DNA of 64,000 nt from Pseudarthrobacter sp. NamE2 (lineage in GTDB: Bacteria > Actinomycetota > Actinomycetes > Actinomycetales > Micrococcaceae): positions 1-64,000 of the forward strand of contig NZ_VAHN01000008.1 of NCBI RefSeq assembly GCF_005796205.1. Direction: 5' to 3'. Positions 1 to 8,499 of this stretch are shown here, piece after piece. Made by a program: the position numbers and the translations under genes. How positions within the stretch are numbered: position 1 is the first letter of the stretch; each line of letters opens with the position of its first letter. Under the pieces are notes generated by a model, which saw only the letters and a program-made list of their open reading frames with translations, had not been told where the DNA came from and made no database searches.

Positions 1-33
1 CTCCTCGCGGGGTAACCGCCGGCAAGCCGGCAC

Positions 34-61
34 TGCCTGGTGCGGTTGGGGGCACCAGGCA
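34..61 (+). terminator. Hairpin, probable terminator of a gene left of the window
   Basis: Positions 34-43 and 52-61 are perfect 10-bp inverted arms around an 8-nt loop. There is no clear T-tract, so calling it a rho-independent terminator is inference. It could also lie in the leader of the MFS gene that starts at 99. Confidence 0.4.
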
Positions 62-98
62 AGGGGCGGACAGGCAAAGCAGGCTTAAACTGAAGCTT

Positions 99-1412
99 AT
101 GCCCGCTCCCAAAGCCTTGCGCCCCTTTGCCCACCGTGAGTACCGGGTACTGATCGCGGCACTGGCCATCTCGATCTTCGGATCGGGAATGTGGGCCGTG
201 GCCATGGTCTACCAGGTGATCAGGCTGGGCGGCGGCCCGCTGGAACTCTCGCTCGTGGCAACCGCGGGCAGCATAGGCCTGGTCGCCTTCGTCCTGGCCG
301 GCGGCATTGCCGCGGACAGGATCCCGCAGCGTCAGCTGATCATCGCCGTCGAAGGCGCCAACCTCGCCGTCATCGCCACCGTCAGCGGGCTGGCGATAGC
401 AGGCTTGCTGCAGCTATGGCATGTGGCGGCCGGCGCGTTCGTGCTCGGCGTGGGCGCGGCTTTCTTCTTCCCCGCCTACTCCGCAATCCTGCCGCGGATC
501 CTCCCGGCCGAGGACCTGCTCGCGGCCAACGGCATGGAAGGCACCATGCGCCCCGTGCTGCAGCAGGCCGCCGGTCCTGCCGTGGCGGGCATCCTGGTTG
601 CGGCCCTCTCGCCGTCGCACGCCGTCACGGGCGTGGCGATGTGCCACCTGCTGGCCTTCATCGTCCTGAACTTCCTCGGCCGCCATGCCCTGGACGCACC
701 CGCCAGCGGGGCAGGGCACGAAGGGCACAAGGAAACGGGACCCCAAAAATCCTCCTTCCTGCAGGACCTCCGCGAAGGAATCAGCTACACCATCCGCACG
801 CCCTGGCTGCTGTGGACCCTGATCTGGGCCTGCATTTCCGTGCTGTTCCTGATCGGCCCCATCGAGGTCCTGCTGCCGTTCGTGGTCCGCGACCAGCTGG
901 GCGGCGATTCCAGCATGTTCGGCTTCCTCCTGGCCATCATGGGGGTGGGCGCAGCACTGGGCTCCCTGGTCACCGCGTCCCTGCGGCTGCCGCGCCGCTA
1001 CCTCACGGTGATGATGGTGTCCTGGGGTGCGGGCAGCATGCCGCTCGCCGCCGTCGGTATCATGGACAACTTTTGGCTGATCGCGGCCGCCACATTCCTG
1101 TGGGGCGTAACCGGCAGCGTGGGCATGGTCATCTGGGGGACTCTGCTGCAGCGCCGCGTTCCCCCGCACCTGCTCGGCCGGGTTTCCAGCCTGGATTTCT
1201 TCGTGTCGCTGGCGCTGATGCCGGTGTCCATGGCACTGGCGGGCCCCGCTGCCGAGGTGCTGCCCATCTGGCTCATCTTCCTGGTGGCCGGCGGCGTCTG
1301 CCCCGTCATGGCGGTCATCGCCATGGCGGCGGCACGGATGCCCGACGACGAACTGGCCCACCCGCTGGACACAGCGCCTGAGGTGGAACGCACGACGGCG
1401 GCAGGAAACTAA
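99..1412 (+). CDS. MFS transporter, EntS-like exporter family
   Basis: A 437-residue polytopic membrane protein with about 12 hydrophobic segments, a central hydrophilic loop (around residues 205-225, His/Gly/Lys-rich) and a polar acidic tail. The arrangement fits the MFS_3 group (enterobactin-exporter EntS type), in which proton-driven efflux of siderophores or drugs is common. The conserved loop after helix 2 reads GGIAADRIPQRQ. Start ATG at 99. The substrate cannot be read from sequence. A siderophore role is tempting because a desferrioxamine operon lies at 20-26 kb, but that is distant and no iron box was seen upstream. Confidence 0.85.
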   Translation: MPAPKALRPFAHREYRVLIAALAISIFGSGMWAVAMVYQVIRLGGGPLELSLVATAGSIGLVAFVLAGGIAADRIPQRQLIIAVEGANLAVIATVSGLAIAGLLQLWHVAAGAFVLGVGAAFFFPAYSAILPRILPAEDLLAANGMEGTMRPVLQQAAGPAVAGILVAALSPSHAVTGVAMCHLLAFIVLNFLGRHALDAPASGAGHEGHKETGPQKSSFLQDLREGISYTIRTPWLLWTLIWACISVLFLIGPIEVLLPFVVRDQLGGDSSMFGFLLAIMGVGAALGSLVTASLRLPRRYLTVMMVSWGAGSMPLAAVGIMDNFWLIAAATFLWGVTGSVGMVIWGTLLQRRVPPHLLGRVSSLDFFVSLALMPVSMALAGPAAEVLPIWLIFLVAGGVCPVMAVIAMAAARMPDDELAHPLDTAPEVERTTAAGN

Positions 1413-1451
1413 GGCGCGCAAGGCAGCGCCGTCTCCTCCCGCCGTCGGGCA

Positions 1452-3797
1452 CTAGCTGTTGCCGCGCACCACGGGGATGCTCGCCGTCGGAAGTCCGCTG
1501 GGGAAGACCGTGGGCTCCGGCTCGGGGACCGGTTGCAGCGCCACCTGGACGGGATCGGCGCCCACGGTGTAAACCTCGCCGCGCACGTCCACGTCCAGCG
1601 GCGCGCCGTCCTGGACTGTGAGTGTGATAAACCCTGCCGCGAGCTGCACCAGCAGCAGCCGGCCGCGGATTTTCAGGTGGAACGTCAGGCCGTCCCACTC
1701 GCCGGGCAGCCGCGGGTCGAAGAACGGCAGCGGTCCCTGGTCGCGCAGGCCGGCAAAGCCGCACACCAGCGAACTCCACACCCCGCCGGTGGAGGCGATG
1801 TGCACACCGTCGATGGTGTTGCCGTGGACATCGTCCAGGTCGATGAAAACAGCGTTGGTGAAGTGCTCGAGCGCCTCTTTCGAGTACCCCACCTCGGCCG
1901 CCATGATGCCCTGCACGCAGGCGGACAGGGTGGAGTCACCGGTGGTGATGGGATCGTAGAAGTCGAAGGCGCGCTGCTTTTCCTGGGCCGTGAAGTCCTG
2001 CCACTGCAGGAACATTGCCAGGACCGTGTCCGCCTGCTTGAGCACCTGGTGCCGGTAGATCACCAGCGGGTGGAAGTGCAGCAGCAGCGGGTACTTCGAC
2101 CGGGGCGTGGTCCAGTCCCAGGGCTCCAGCGTCATGAAGTCGTTGTCCTGCGAATGCACCTGCATCCGGTTGTCGAAGGGCAGCTGCATCCGGTTGGCGG
2201 CCGCCTCCCAGAGCTGGCGTTCCTCCTGGCTGATCCCGGCATGTTCCAGCGCGGCAGCGGCGCGAAGGTTGAACCGGGCCATGACGTTGGTGTACAGGTT
2301 GTCATTGACCACGGCGGTGTACTCGTCCGGGCCCGTGACGCCGTGGATGTGGAACAGCCCGTCCTTGCCGAAGAAACCGAGCGACATCCACATCCGGGCC
2401 GTCTCGATCAGCAGCTCGGCACCCATGCCGTCCCGGAACACGGTGTCCCCGGTAGCCCACAGGTAGCGGTTGGTGGCGAACGCGATGGCTGCGGCGATGT
2501 GGAACTGGGCCGTGCCGGCGGCGTAGTAGGCGCTGGCCTCCAGGCCGTTGATGGTCCGCCAGGGGAACAGGGCGCCGTCCACACTGAGCTCCTTGGCGCG
2601 GATCTTGGCTTCCGGGAGCATGCCGTGCCGGAACTCCAGGACCTGCCGGGCACCTTCAGGATTGGTGTACGTCAGGTACGGCAGGAGGTACACCTCCTGG
2701 TCCCAGAAATAGTGTCCCTCGTAGCCGGAGCCGGTGACGCCCTTTGCCGGGATCCCCGCGACGTCGGCGCGGGCCGTGGCCTGGGCCAGCTGGAAGAGGT
2801 TCCACCGGATCGCCTGCTGCAGGTCCGGGTTGCCGCCCTCGAGCACGATGTCAGAGGTGGCCCAGTAGGCGCGGTAATGGGCTTCGCTCTCAGCAAAGAT
2901 GTCCTTGACCGGGCGCAGTCCCGCTTCCGCCACTTCCGCAGCATTGGTCTCCGGGTCCTGGACGGCCGCGCCGACGGCGTAGCTGACGCTCTTTTCCAGC
3001 GTGAACGGTTCATCGGCGCTCACTGCCAGGACATAGCGGACTGTGCTTTCGTCCTGGTCCACCTGGGTGTCGAACGGCTGGTAGCCAGCCGAGATCCAGT
3101 GGTCCACGGCAACACCCACGCGCTGCTTCGACTCGGCCGCCTCCCAGGCAAGGCGGAGCGAACCGTCGCCGCCGTCCAGCCGCAACGGAAGCAGCACCCG
3201 GCCGGCGTGCCGGCCCGCCCGGCGCGGATCGTGCACCGAGTGGTCCTCCACCGGCTGGTCCTGGCGGTTGATGACGGAGGAGGTCACGTCCAGCGATACG
3301 TCGCGGTCCGTGGACACCTGCAGCGAGATCCCCAGGCTTCCGCGTGAAGCGAAGCCCACCGCCCGGCGCTCCGTGGTGGTGACAACGGCACCGGATCGGC
3401 ACTGCCAGGTGATGCTGCACTCGTAGGCGCCGGTGGCGAAGTCCACGGAGCGCCGGTAGTCCAGCACCTCGGACTCGGCCAGGGTCAGGGACTCGCCGTC
3501 GACAATCACGGTGAAGTTGTTGGCGTCCGGGATGTAAAGGATGCGCTGGCCGGTCCGGGCGAAGCCGAAGGCATTTTCGGCGTGCTTGATGTCCCAGATT
3601 TCGTGCAGTCCGTTGATGAAGCTGCCCGGCAGCTCGGAGTCCGCCGCAGCCCAGTGCGCGCCGCGGATGCCGAGGTGCCCGTTGCCCAGGGAGAACAGTG
3701 TTTCCAGGGTCCCGGCATTTCCCGGCTCGTGGCGTGCTTCCACGAGTTGCCAGGGGGTGTTCGGGAACCGCTCCCGGTCCGCGGTGATGAGTGCCAT
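1452..3797 (-). CDS. Glycoside hydrolase family 65 protein (maltose/kojibiose/trehalose phosphorylase type)
   Basis: A 781-residue cytoplasmic protein of the usual GH65 length. It has the N-terminal beta-sandwich (LFSLGNGHLGIRG near residue 40), the (alpha/alpha)6 barrel with FWDQEVYLLPYL, and the catalytic loop HGVTGPDEYT, where E492 is the expected general acid. GH65 phosphorolysis of a glucose disaccharide releases beta-glucose 1-phosphate. The gene upstream on the same strand (4665-3928) is a beta-phosphoglucomutase-type HAD protein that would convert this to glucose 6-phosphate, which supports phosphorylase rather than hydrolase activity. The exact disaccharide cannot be decided. Start ATG at 3797, 130 bp after the HAD stop. 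Confidence 0.9.
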   Translation of the reverse strand: MALITADRERFPNTPWQLVEARHEPGNAGTLETLFSLGNGHLGIRGAHWAAADSELPGSFINGLHEIWDIKHAENAFGFARTGQRILYIPDANNFTVIVDGESLTLAESEVLDYRRSVDFATGAYECSITWQCRSGAVVTTTERRAVGFASRGSLGISLQVSTDRDVSLDVTSSVINRQDQPVEDHSVHDPRRAGRHAGRVLLPLRLDGGDGSLRLAWEAAESKQRVGVAVDHWISAGYQPFDTQVDQDESTVRYVLAVSADEPFTLEKSVSYAVGAAVQDPETNAAEVAEAGLRPVKDIFAESEAHYRAYWATSDIVLEGGNPDLQQAIRWNLFQLAQATARADVAGIPAKGVTGSGYEGHYFWDQEVYLLPYLTYTNPEGARQVLEFRHGMLPEAKIRAKELSVDGALFPWRTINGLEASAYYAAGTAQFHIAAAIAFATNRYLWATGDTVFRDGMGAELLIETARMWMSLGFFGKDGLFHIHGVTGPDEYTAVVNDNLYTNVMARFNLRAAAALEHAGISQEERQLWEAAANRMQLPFDNRMQVHSQDNDFMTLEPWDWTTPRSKYPLLLHFHPLVIYRHQVLKQADTVLAMFLQWQDFTAQEKQRAFDFYDPITTGDSTLSACVQGIMAAEVGYSKEALEHFTNAVFIDLDDVHGNTIDGVHIASTGGVWSSLVCGFAGLRDQGPLPFFDPRLPGEWDGLTFHLKIRGRLLLVQLAAGFITLTVQDGAPLDVDVRGEVYTVGADPVQVALQPVPEPEPTVFPSGLPTASIPVVRGNS

Positions 3798-3927
3798 GGT
3801 TGGGGTCCTTTTGGCGTCTGCTGTGTGCCGGCTTCACCGGTATCAGGTATTGGAAGGAGGTGTGGTGCCTGGATGGCTGCTGCGGGGTCCGGCAGCCGGT
3901 GCCGCCCGGCGGAAGGCGGCCTCCGGG

Positions 3928-4665
3928 CTAGGGAAGCAGTTCCTGCAGGTCGTCGACCACCAGGGTGGCACCGGCGTCAAGGAGCGTCTGCCGGCCGGCA
4001 CCGCGGTCAACACCGATGACGGAGTGGAACGATCCTGCCTGGCCTGCCTGCACACCGGATACTGCATCCTCCACCACCACGCACTCCCCGCTGGGCAGCC
4101 CGAGCAATTGTGCCGCGTACTGGTAGGTCGCAGGGCTGGGCTTTCCGGGGAGCCCTTCCTCCGCAGCCACCGCCCCGTCCACCACAACGGGAAAGTGATG
4201 GTCGAGTCCGGCTGCGGCCAGGACTGCGGGGGCGTTGCGCGAGGAAGAAACGACGGCGACTTTCAGTCCGCGCTCCAGCGCGGCTTGAAGGAAGCGCACC
4301 GAGCCGTCGAAGGGTTCGACGCCGCTGCTCACGATGTCATTGAAGATGCGGTTCTTCTTGTTGCCAAGGCCCTGAACGGTCAAGTTCCCCGGGTCATCAT
4401 CCAGCGGGCCTTCGGGCAGCACGATGCCGCGGGAGGCGAGGAAGTCGCGGACGCCGTCGAAACGCGGCTTTCCGTCAATATGGTCGAAGTAGTCACTTTC
4501 GCTGTAGGCCGTTGCCTGCGGCTGTGAGGCGAGGTAGCCCTCGAACAGTTCCTGCCACGCCTGCTCGTGCACGGCCGCCGTGGGGGTCAGCACGCCGTCC
4601 AGGTCGAACAGGATTGCAGCGGCACTGGTCCAGGCCGCGGTTTCTGTTGCGGAAGAGGCAGTCAT
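3928..4665 (-). CDS. HAD hydrolase, beta-phosphoglucomutase family
   Basis: A 245-residue HAD superfamily protein. Motif I is FDLDGVLT, with D21 as the expected nucleophile and D23 as acid/base. Motif II is VVSSSRN, motif III lies in GKPSPATY, and motif IV is VVEDAVSGVQAG. The AVHEQAW segment is typical of the cap of beta-phosphoglucomutases. It would interconvert beta-glucose 1-phosphate and glucose 6-phosphate, completing the pathway begun by the adjacent GH65 protein. It is the first gene of the pair. A LacI-type operator lies about 340 bp upstream. Confidence 0.88.
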   Translation of the reverse strand: MTASSATETAAWTSAAAILFDLDGVLTPTAAVHEQAWQELFEGYLASQPQATAYSESDYFDHIDGKPRFDGVRDFLASRGIVLPEGPLDDDPGNLTVQGLGNKKNRIFNDIVSSGVEPFDGSVRFLQAALERGLKVAVVSSSRNAPAVLAAAGLDHHFPVVVDGAVAAEEGLPGKPSPATYQYAAQLLGLPSGECVVVEDAVSGVQAGQAGSFHSVIGVDRGAGRQTLLDAGATLVVDDLQELLP

Positions 4666-5125
4666 CAGCAGTACATGGTCCTTTCAGACGGCGGGCAGCG
4701 GCGAAGAAGGTGCAAGGGAGATTGTGGCTTCGGTGCCCGGAGTGGACGGCAGCGCCGCGGGCGTCGGCCGGCGTATGTCGCTGCGGCGCGCGGAGGCGTT
4801 GCTGGTCCAGATACGTCTTCCATCATGTTCCTGATGCCGTTCGAGAACAACCTGGCGGATGGGAGTGCCAAGGCCAAGGGGTACTGTGGAGTACCAGGTG
4901 CATCCCCGCCCGCACCGGGTTTCTCGCTGCAGTGATCGGTCTGCATTCCGCCGGCCTCCTCATCAGCCCAGTTCAACGCCCGCTTCCGCGGCTGAGGTTG
5001 AGTGTAAGCGCTTACAAATTTGGCTGGCAACTGTTTTTTCGCTCCTGTGGACAGCCTTCCGGATGTGACAAAAATCTCAGGCATCCTACCGCCTGATCCC
5101 TGGGAGCGTTCAATCAGCTTCGACG
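4666..5125. other. Non-coding region, probable promoter/leader of the HAD-GH65 pair
   Basis: This is 460 bp without a convincing gene. Open frames here lack family features. The only clear signal is the perfect palindrome at 5003-5016. If transcription of the minus-strand pair starts near it, the leader would be unusually long (about 300 nt). Confidence 0.5.
5003..5016. promoter_or_regulatory. LacI-family operator TGTAAGCGCTTACA
   Basis: A perfect 14-bp palindrome with the central CG typical of LacI/GalR-family operators. Nearly the same sequence (TGCAAGCGCTTACA, one base different) lies at 49215-49228, upstream of the secreted alpha-amylase. It probably controls the minus-strand HAD-GH65 transcription unit. 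No LacI-type gene is in the window, so the regulator must be elsewhere. Confidence 0.7.
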
Positions 5126-5743
5126 TCAGCGCAGGACGTAGTGGCGCAGGAAGGCGCTGACGTCCACCATCTCGGCCTTGGACATGGAGTGCCCCATGCC
5201 CGGATAGGTCCGGCTGGTCAGGAGCGTGTTCTTCTCGAGCCAGTCGGCGGTATAGGCGACCGCATCCTCATTGATGACCAGGTCCGCTTTGTCGCGGCCC
5301 CAGAAAAAGGGCGGCTTGGTGTCGAAGGAATCGGTGAGTGCCAGGAGCTCATTATTGAGGATGAAGCCGGACAGTCCCACTACCGAGGTGTAGGCCCGGG
5401 GATGGAGCCGCAGGAGGGTGCTGGCCATCGCCATGCCCTGCGAATAACCCATCAGGCTCACGCTCGTGTGTTGTTCCCGCACCGAGTTGACCCAGGTATG
5501 GACGGCGTTCGTGGCTGACATAACGTCCGCGAAGTCATTTACCAGGAAGTAGTCCAGCAGGAACCAGCCGTAGTGGTCGCCAATAGCCATTGGTGCCCGC
5601 AGTGCGGCGAAGGTGAACTCGGAGGGCAGATAGTCAAAGAGCCGGACCATGCGCGATTCGTCCGTCCCGTAGCCGTGCATCATCACCAGCAACGGGGTGC
5701 CTGCGCGCTGGTCCTCCGGCTTCGACCACACAACTGTTTCCAC
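5126..5743 (-). CDS. Alpha/beta hydrolase, carboxylesterase/phospholipase-like
   Basis: A 205-residue small serine esterase. The oxyanion region is MMHGYGTDE near residue 22. The nucleophile elbow is GYSQG with S101. The terminal histidine is in YPGMGHSMS. Length and motifs match the predicted-esterase (YpfH/carboxylesterase-2) group, which cleaves short carboxylic esters in the cytoplasm. It stands alone on its strand with no clear operon partner. The natural substrate is unknown. Confidence 0.82.
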   Translation of the reverse strand: METVVWSKPEDQRAGTPLLVMMHGYGTDESRMVRLFDYLPSEFTFAALRAPMAIGDHYGWFLLDYFLVNDFADVMSATNAVHTWVNSVREQHTSVSLMGYSQGMAMASTLLRLHPRAYTSVVGLSGFILNNELLALTDSFDTKPPFFWGRDKADLVINEDAVAYTADWLEKNTLLTSRTYPGMGHSMSKAEMVDVSAFLRHYVLR

Positions 5744-6108
5744 CGGCCCAGCCTAGCGGGACAGGCCCTGCAGGATTTTGAACCCCTGCCGGTCCAGCGG
5801 CAGCGATGACGTTGAGACCCGAGGACAGCGCCGCCGTACGGCGCGGAGACCATCCCGCCCTGGGGAGCCGTGGGATCCCGGGCGCATGCCGGCTCATCGA
5901 CAGCAGCGTTGGTCCGGGAAGTAAAACCGCATGCAATCCGGGCGGCGGTGGCGGGACAAAAGAAGTCTTCCCAGTTCAGGCCATTGATTCGAACCACGCG
6001 GACCGGTAGCGTGACGCTTAACAGACAGCATGCTTAGTAATTAGAAGTACTACCGTTCCAGCAGCCCTAACCGGAGCCGTATCCACCGCGGCAGTAAAGG
6101 AGCACGTC
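5744..6108. other. Intergenic region upstream of the DUF6458 gene
   Basis: 365 bp between the divergent esterase and DUF6458 genes. It holds the AGCATGCTTA palindrome core at 6027-6036, about 75 bp upstream of the DUF6458 ATG, and an AAGGAG ribosome-binding site just before it. No gene was recognised in the rest. Confidence 0.5.
6027..6040. promoter_or_regulatory. AGCATGCTTAGTAA palindromic box (copy 1)
   Basis: The reverse complement reads TTACTAAGCATGCT. It belongs with the boxes at 26466-26480 and 43928-43943, all 70-95 bp upstream of a small-protein gene. Function is inferred from recurrence and position only. Confidence 0.5.
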
Positions 6109-6366
6109 ATGAGAATCGGTTCGTCAATCTTCCTGATCGCCCTCGGTGCCATCCTCGCCTGGGCCGTAGCCCCCGGACTGATCCCCTTCGTGGACCAGGT
6201 GCTCATCGGATACATCCTGATGGCTGTAGGAGCCATTGGCCTGGTCGCTTCCCTGATCCTCGCCTCGCCGGGCAGGAGCCGCCGGGTCAGCGAGACCCGC
6301 TCGGTGGTCGATCCCAATACGGGCGAGCGCATCACCCGGAATGAAAGCCGCGACGGGAACCTATAA
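6109..6366 (+). CDS. DUF6458 family small membrane protein
   Basis: An 85-residue protein with two hydrophobic helices (about residues 5-24 and 30-50). A polar, Arg/Ser/Glu-rich tail follows, ending near TGERITRNESRDG. This layout matches the actinobacterial DUF6458 family, whose function is unknown. The start ATG has a good AAAGGAG site. It shares an upstream palindrome with a YeaQ/YmgE stress protein at 44012, which suggests stress-linked expression (inference). Confidence 0.82.
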   Translation: MRIGSSIFLIALGAILAWAVAPGLIPFVDQVLIGYILMAVGAIGLVASLILASPGRSRRVSETRSVVDPNTGERITRNESRDGNL

Positions 6367-6403
6367 GCCGGAAGGTTTTACCAGCAGCCACAAAGGCAAG
6401 CCC

Positions 6404-6442
6404 GAAAGCCGGGCCGGACCACCACGGTCCGGCCCGGCTTTC
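6404..6442 (+). terminator. Strong hairpin terminator after the DUF6458 gene
   Basis: Perfect 17-bp inverted arms (6404-6420 and 6426-6442) with a 5-nt loop, followed by a short TCCCTTT stretch. It sits 38 bp after the DUF6458 stop. Confidence 0.75.
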
Positions 6443-6469
6443 CCTTTGCACCCACCCGCCCCCACCCCC

Positions 6470-6534
6470 GGAGTTTTTGGGCAGATATGCAGACTTCCGG
6501 GTCCCGGAAGTCTGCATATCTGCCCAAAAACTCC
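6470..6534. repeat. 65-bp palindromic element, copy 1 (perfect 32-bp arms)
   Basis: Positions 6470-6501 and 6503-6534 are exact reverse complements around a single base. The outer 21 bp (GGAGTTTTTGGGCAGATATG plus C) match the copies at 29699 and 32165 except for two bases, and both changes are compensated in the opposite arm. A separate terminator already lies at 6404-6442, so this copy is not needed to end the DUF6458 transcript. Confidence 0.88.
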
Positions 6535-6595
6535 AGAGCTAGCGTGCGGCCCCAAACGGGACAAGCGCCGCCATCTTGTTTCATGTGGGTTTCCG

Positions 6596-6624
6596 TTGAC
6601 AAACCAACAGATACAAAGATAAAG
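6596..6624 (+). promoter_or_regulatory. Candidate sigma-70-type promoter of the fructose operon
   Basis: TTGACA at 6596-6601 and ATAAAG at 6619-6624 are separated by 17 nt, in a stretch visibly richer in A and T than its surroundings and about 95 bp before the DeoR-family start. The -10 match is imperfect. Confidence 0.5.
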
Positions 6625-6716
6625 TCAAGTAACTCAACATTATGTGATGCCAGTCACGCTTCGGGCGGCAGTGCATCCGGACCCACAGCACCAGCAACCT
6701 ACGCGACGGAGGGTAC

Positions 6717-7520
6717 GTGTTCGCCGAGGAGCGCCAGCAAAAGATTGCCGAGCTTGTTGCCGGCAGCGGCCGGGTCAGCGTGACCCACCTGGCCGAGCGC
6801 TTCCGCATCACTACCGAGACCGTGCGGCGGGACCTGGCCACCCTGGAGACTGCCGGTACCGTCCGCCGGGTCCACGGCGGCGCAGTGGCGGCAGACCGCT
6901 TCAGCACTACGGAGGAAAGCGTCACCGAGCGCGCTATCCAGCGGCCGGACCAGAAGATCCGGATCGCGGAAGCCGCCCTGGCACTCATTCCCCGCAACAA
7001 GCCCGGCAGCGTCCTGATCGACGGCGGCACCACCACCGAAGTCCTCGCGGACATGCTCTCCCGGCGCACCGCCGTCGAGGTTTCCGATTCCGAGTCCCGC
7101 CCGGAACTCGTGGCCATCACGCACGCCGTGCCCATCGCCAGCAAACTCTCCAACATCCCCGGCATCGCCCTGCAGATCCTGGGCGGCCGGGTGCGCGGTA
7201 TCACGCAGGTGGCGGTGGGCCAGGCAACCGTGGACGCCGCGGCAAAGCTCCGCCCGGACCTCGCTTTCGTGGGCACCAACGGCATCCACGCAAGCTTTGG
7301 CCTTAGCACTCCCGATCCCGAAGAAGCAGCCGTCAAGGCAGCCTTCGTCCAATCGGCGCGCCGCATCGTGGTGCTGGCCGATTCCTCCAAGCTGGACACG
7401 GAAACCCTGGTCCAGTTCGCCTCCCTGAAAGATCTGGACACCTTGATTACAGACAGCGAACCCGGCACCGAACTCGCAGCTGCCCTGGAAGAAGCCGGCG
7501 TTGACGTGGTGATCGCATGA
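6717..7520 (+). CDS. DeoR/GlpR-family transcriptional regulator of the fructose operon
   Basis: 267 residues. The N-terminal DeoR winged helix-turn-helix contains RQQKIAEL, RFRITTETVRRDL and RRVHGGAV (residues 5-60). The sugar-phosphate-sensing DeoRC domain has IDGGTTT, FVGTNGI and VLADSSK. It starts with GTG at 6717 behind GGAGGG. The gene overlaps fruK by 4 bp (ATGA), so it is probably the local repressor, inactivated by a fructose phosphate (known for the family, inferred here). Confidence 0.9.
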   Translation: MFAEERQQKIAELVAGSGRVSVTHLAERFRITTETVRRDLATLETAGTVRRVHGGAVAADRFSTTEESVTERAIQRPDQKIRIAEAALALIPRNKPGSVLIDGGTTTEVLADMLSRRTAVEVSDSESRPELVAITHAVPIASKLSNIPGIALQILGGRVRGITQVAVGQATVDAAAKLRPDLAFVGTNGIHASFGLSTPDPEEAAVKAAFVQSARRIVVLADSSKLDTETLVQFASLKDLDTLITDSEPGTELAAALEEAGVDVVIA

Positions 7521-8497
7521 TTGTCACCTTCACGGCCAACCCAAGCCTGGACCGGACGGTTGCCCTGCCCGGGCCCTTGGAACGCGGCGAGGTGCAACGC
7601 GCCGTCTCCGTCAGCCAGGAATCTGGCGGCAAGGGCGTCAACGTCTCCCGGGCCCTGGTGGCGTCCGGCCTGGAATCCCTGGCCGTGCTCCCCGGCGCGG
7701 ACACCGATCCTGTCCTTGCCGGCCTGCGCGAAAGCGGGGTCCCCTTCACCGCGCTGCCCATCCACGAGCCGCTGCGGACCAACGTCGCCCTGACCGAGCC
7801 CGGCGGTGTGACAACCAAAATCAACGAACCCGGCCCGCTGCTGGACGAGTACCAGCAGGAAGCCCTTCTCAAGCTGCTGCTGGAAAGCTCCCGTGGCGCC
7901 AGCTGGGTGGTCCTCGCCGGTTCGCTGCCGCCGGGTTTCCCGGCAGATTTCTACGCGACGGCGGCTCGGCGCCTGCGTTCCTCCGCCGACGGCGCCGCAC
8001 CCCGGATCGCCGTCGACTCGTCCGGCCAGCCACTCGCCGCAGCGCTCACCGGCGGCGTGGCGGGCATGCCGGACCTCCTCAAGCCCAACGCCGAAGAACT
8101 GGCAGAACTGGCCGCCGCGGCCGGCTTTGCCCCGGCCACCGCTGACCAGCTGGAAGCGGACCCGGCGGCTGCAGCGGACGCAGCTGCCGCCGTCGTACGT
8201 TCGGGTGTGGGTGCTGTGCTGGCAACTCTCGGATCCAAGGGAGCTGTCCTGGTAACGGCCGACGGCGCGTGGCTGGCCACGCATCCGCCGGTCGCCGCGG
8301 TCAGTACGGTCGGCGCGGGCGACTCCGCGCTGGCCGGTTACCTGCTCGCCCACGGCCAGGGCGCCGCCCCGGCCGATTGCCTTCGTCAGGCCGTGGCCCA
8401 TGGTGCCGCTGCCGCTTCCCTGCCCGGATCCACGGTTCCGGCAGTCCACCAAACCACCCCGGATGCCGTAACCATCACGGCTCTTCGAAAGGATTGA
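7517..8497 (+). CDS. fruK: 1-phosphofructokinase
   Basis: 326 residues, PfkB/ribokinase-type fold. N-terminal TANPSLDRTV and SGGKGVNVSRAL are the substrate-binding signatures of the FruK/LacC group. The C-terminal GAGDSALAGYL carries the catalytic aspartate and anion hole. It phosphorylates fructose 1-phosphate, delivered by the PTS permease encoded next, to fructose 1,6-bisphosphate using ATP. It overlaps the regulator by 4 bp and is followed after 2 bp by fruA, so the three are translationally coupled. Confidence 0.93.
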   Translation: MIVTFTANPSLDRTVALPGPLERGEVQRAVSVSQESGGKGVNVSRALVASGLESLAVLPGADTDPVLAGLRESGVPFTALPIHEPLRTNVALTEPGGVTTKINEPGPLLDEYQQEALLKLLLESSRGASWVVLAGSLPPGFPADFYATAARRLRSSADGAAPRIAVDSSGQPLAAALTGGVAGMPDLLKPNAEELAELAAAAGFAPATADQLEADPAAAADAAAAVVRSGVGAVLATLGSKGAVLVTADGAWLATHPPVAAVSTVGAGDSALAGYLLAHGQGAAPADCLRQAVAHGAAAASLPGSTVPAVHQTTPDAVTITALRKD

Positions 8498-8499
8498 CA

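Larger units (their letters stand above)
6367..6716. other. Intergenic region: terminator, palindromic element, fru promoter
   Basis: 350 bp holding the DUF6458 terminator, the 65-bp palindromic element and the promoter region of the fructose operon. No gene was recognised. The ORFs across the palindrome read it on both strands and are artefacts. Confidence 0.6.

Noticed and set aside
4665..5084. 139-residue minus-strand frame upstream of the HAD gene
   Set aside because: It crosses the LacI-type operator, has no ribosome site or motif, and its composition looks non-coding.
5806..6009. 67-residue frame before DUF6458
   Set aside because: No ribosome site and no recognisable sequence.
6404..6534. 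CRISPR-like repetition in intergenic palindromes
   Set aside because: The repeats are single palindromes thousands of bases apart, without spacers or cas genes.
6361..6602. Small frames spanning the 65-bp element on both strands
   Set aside because: They arise because the palindrome reads the same on both strands (the shared text ICRLPGPGSLHICPKTP), not because of a gene.
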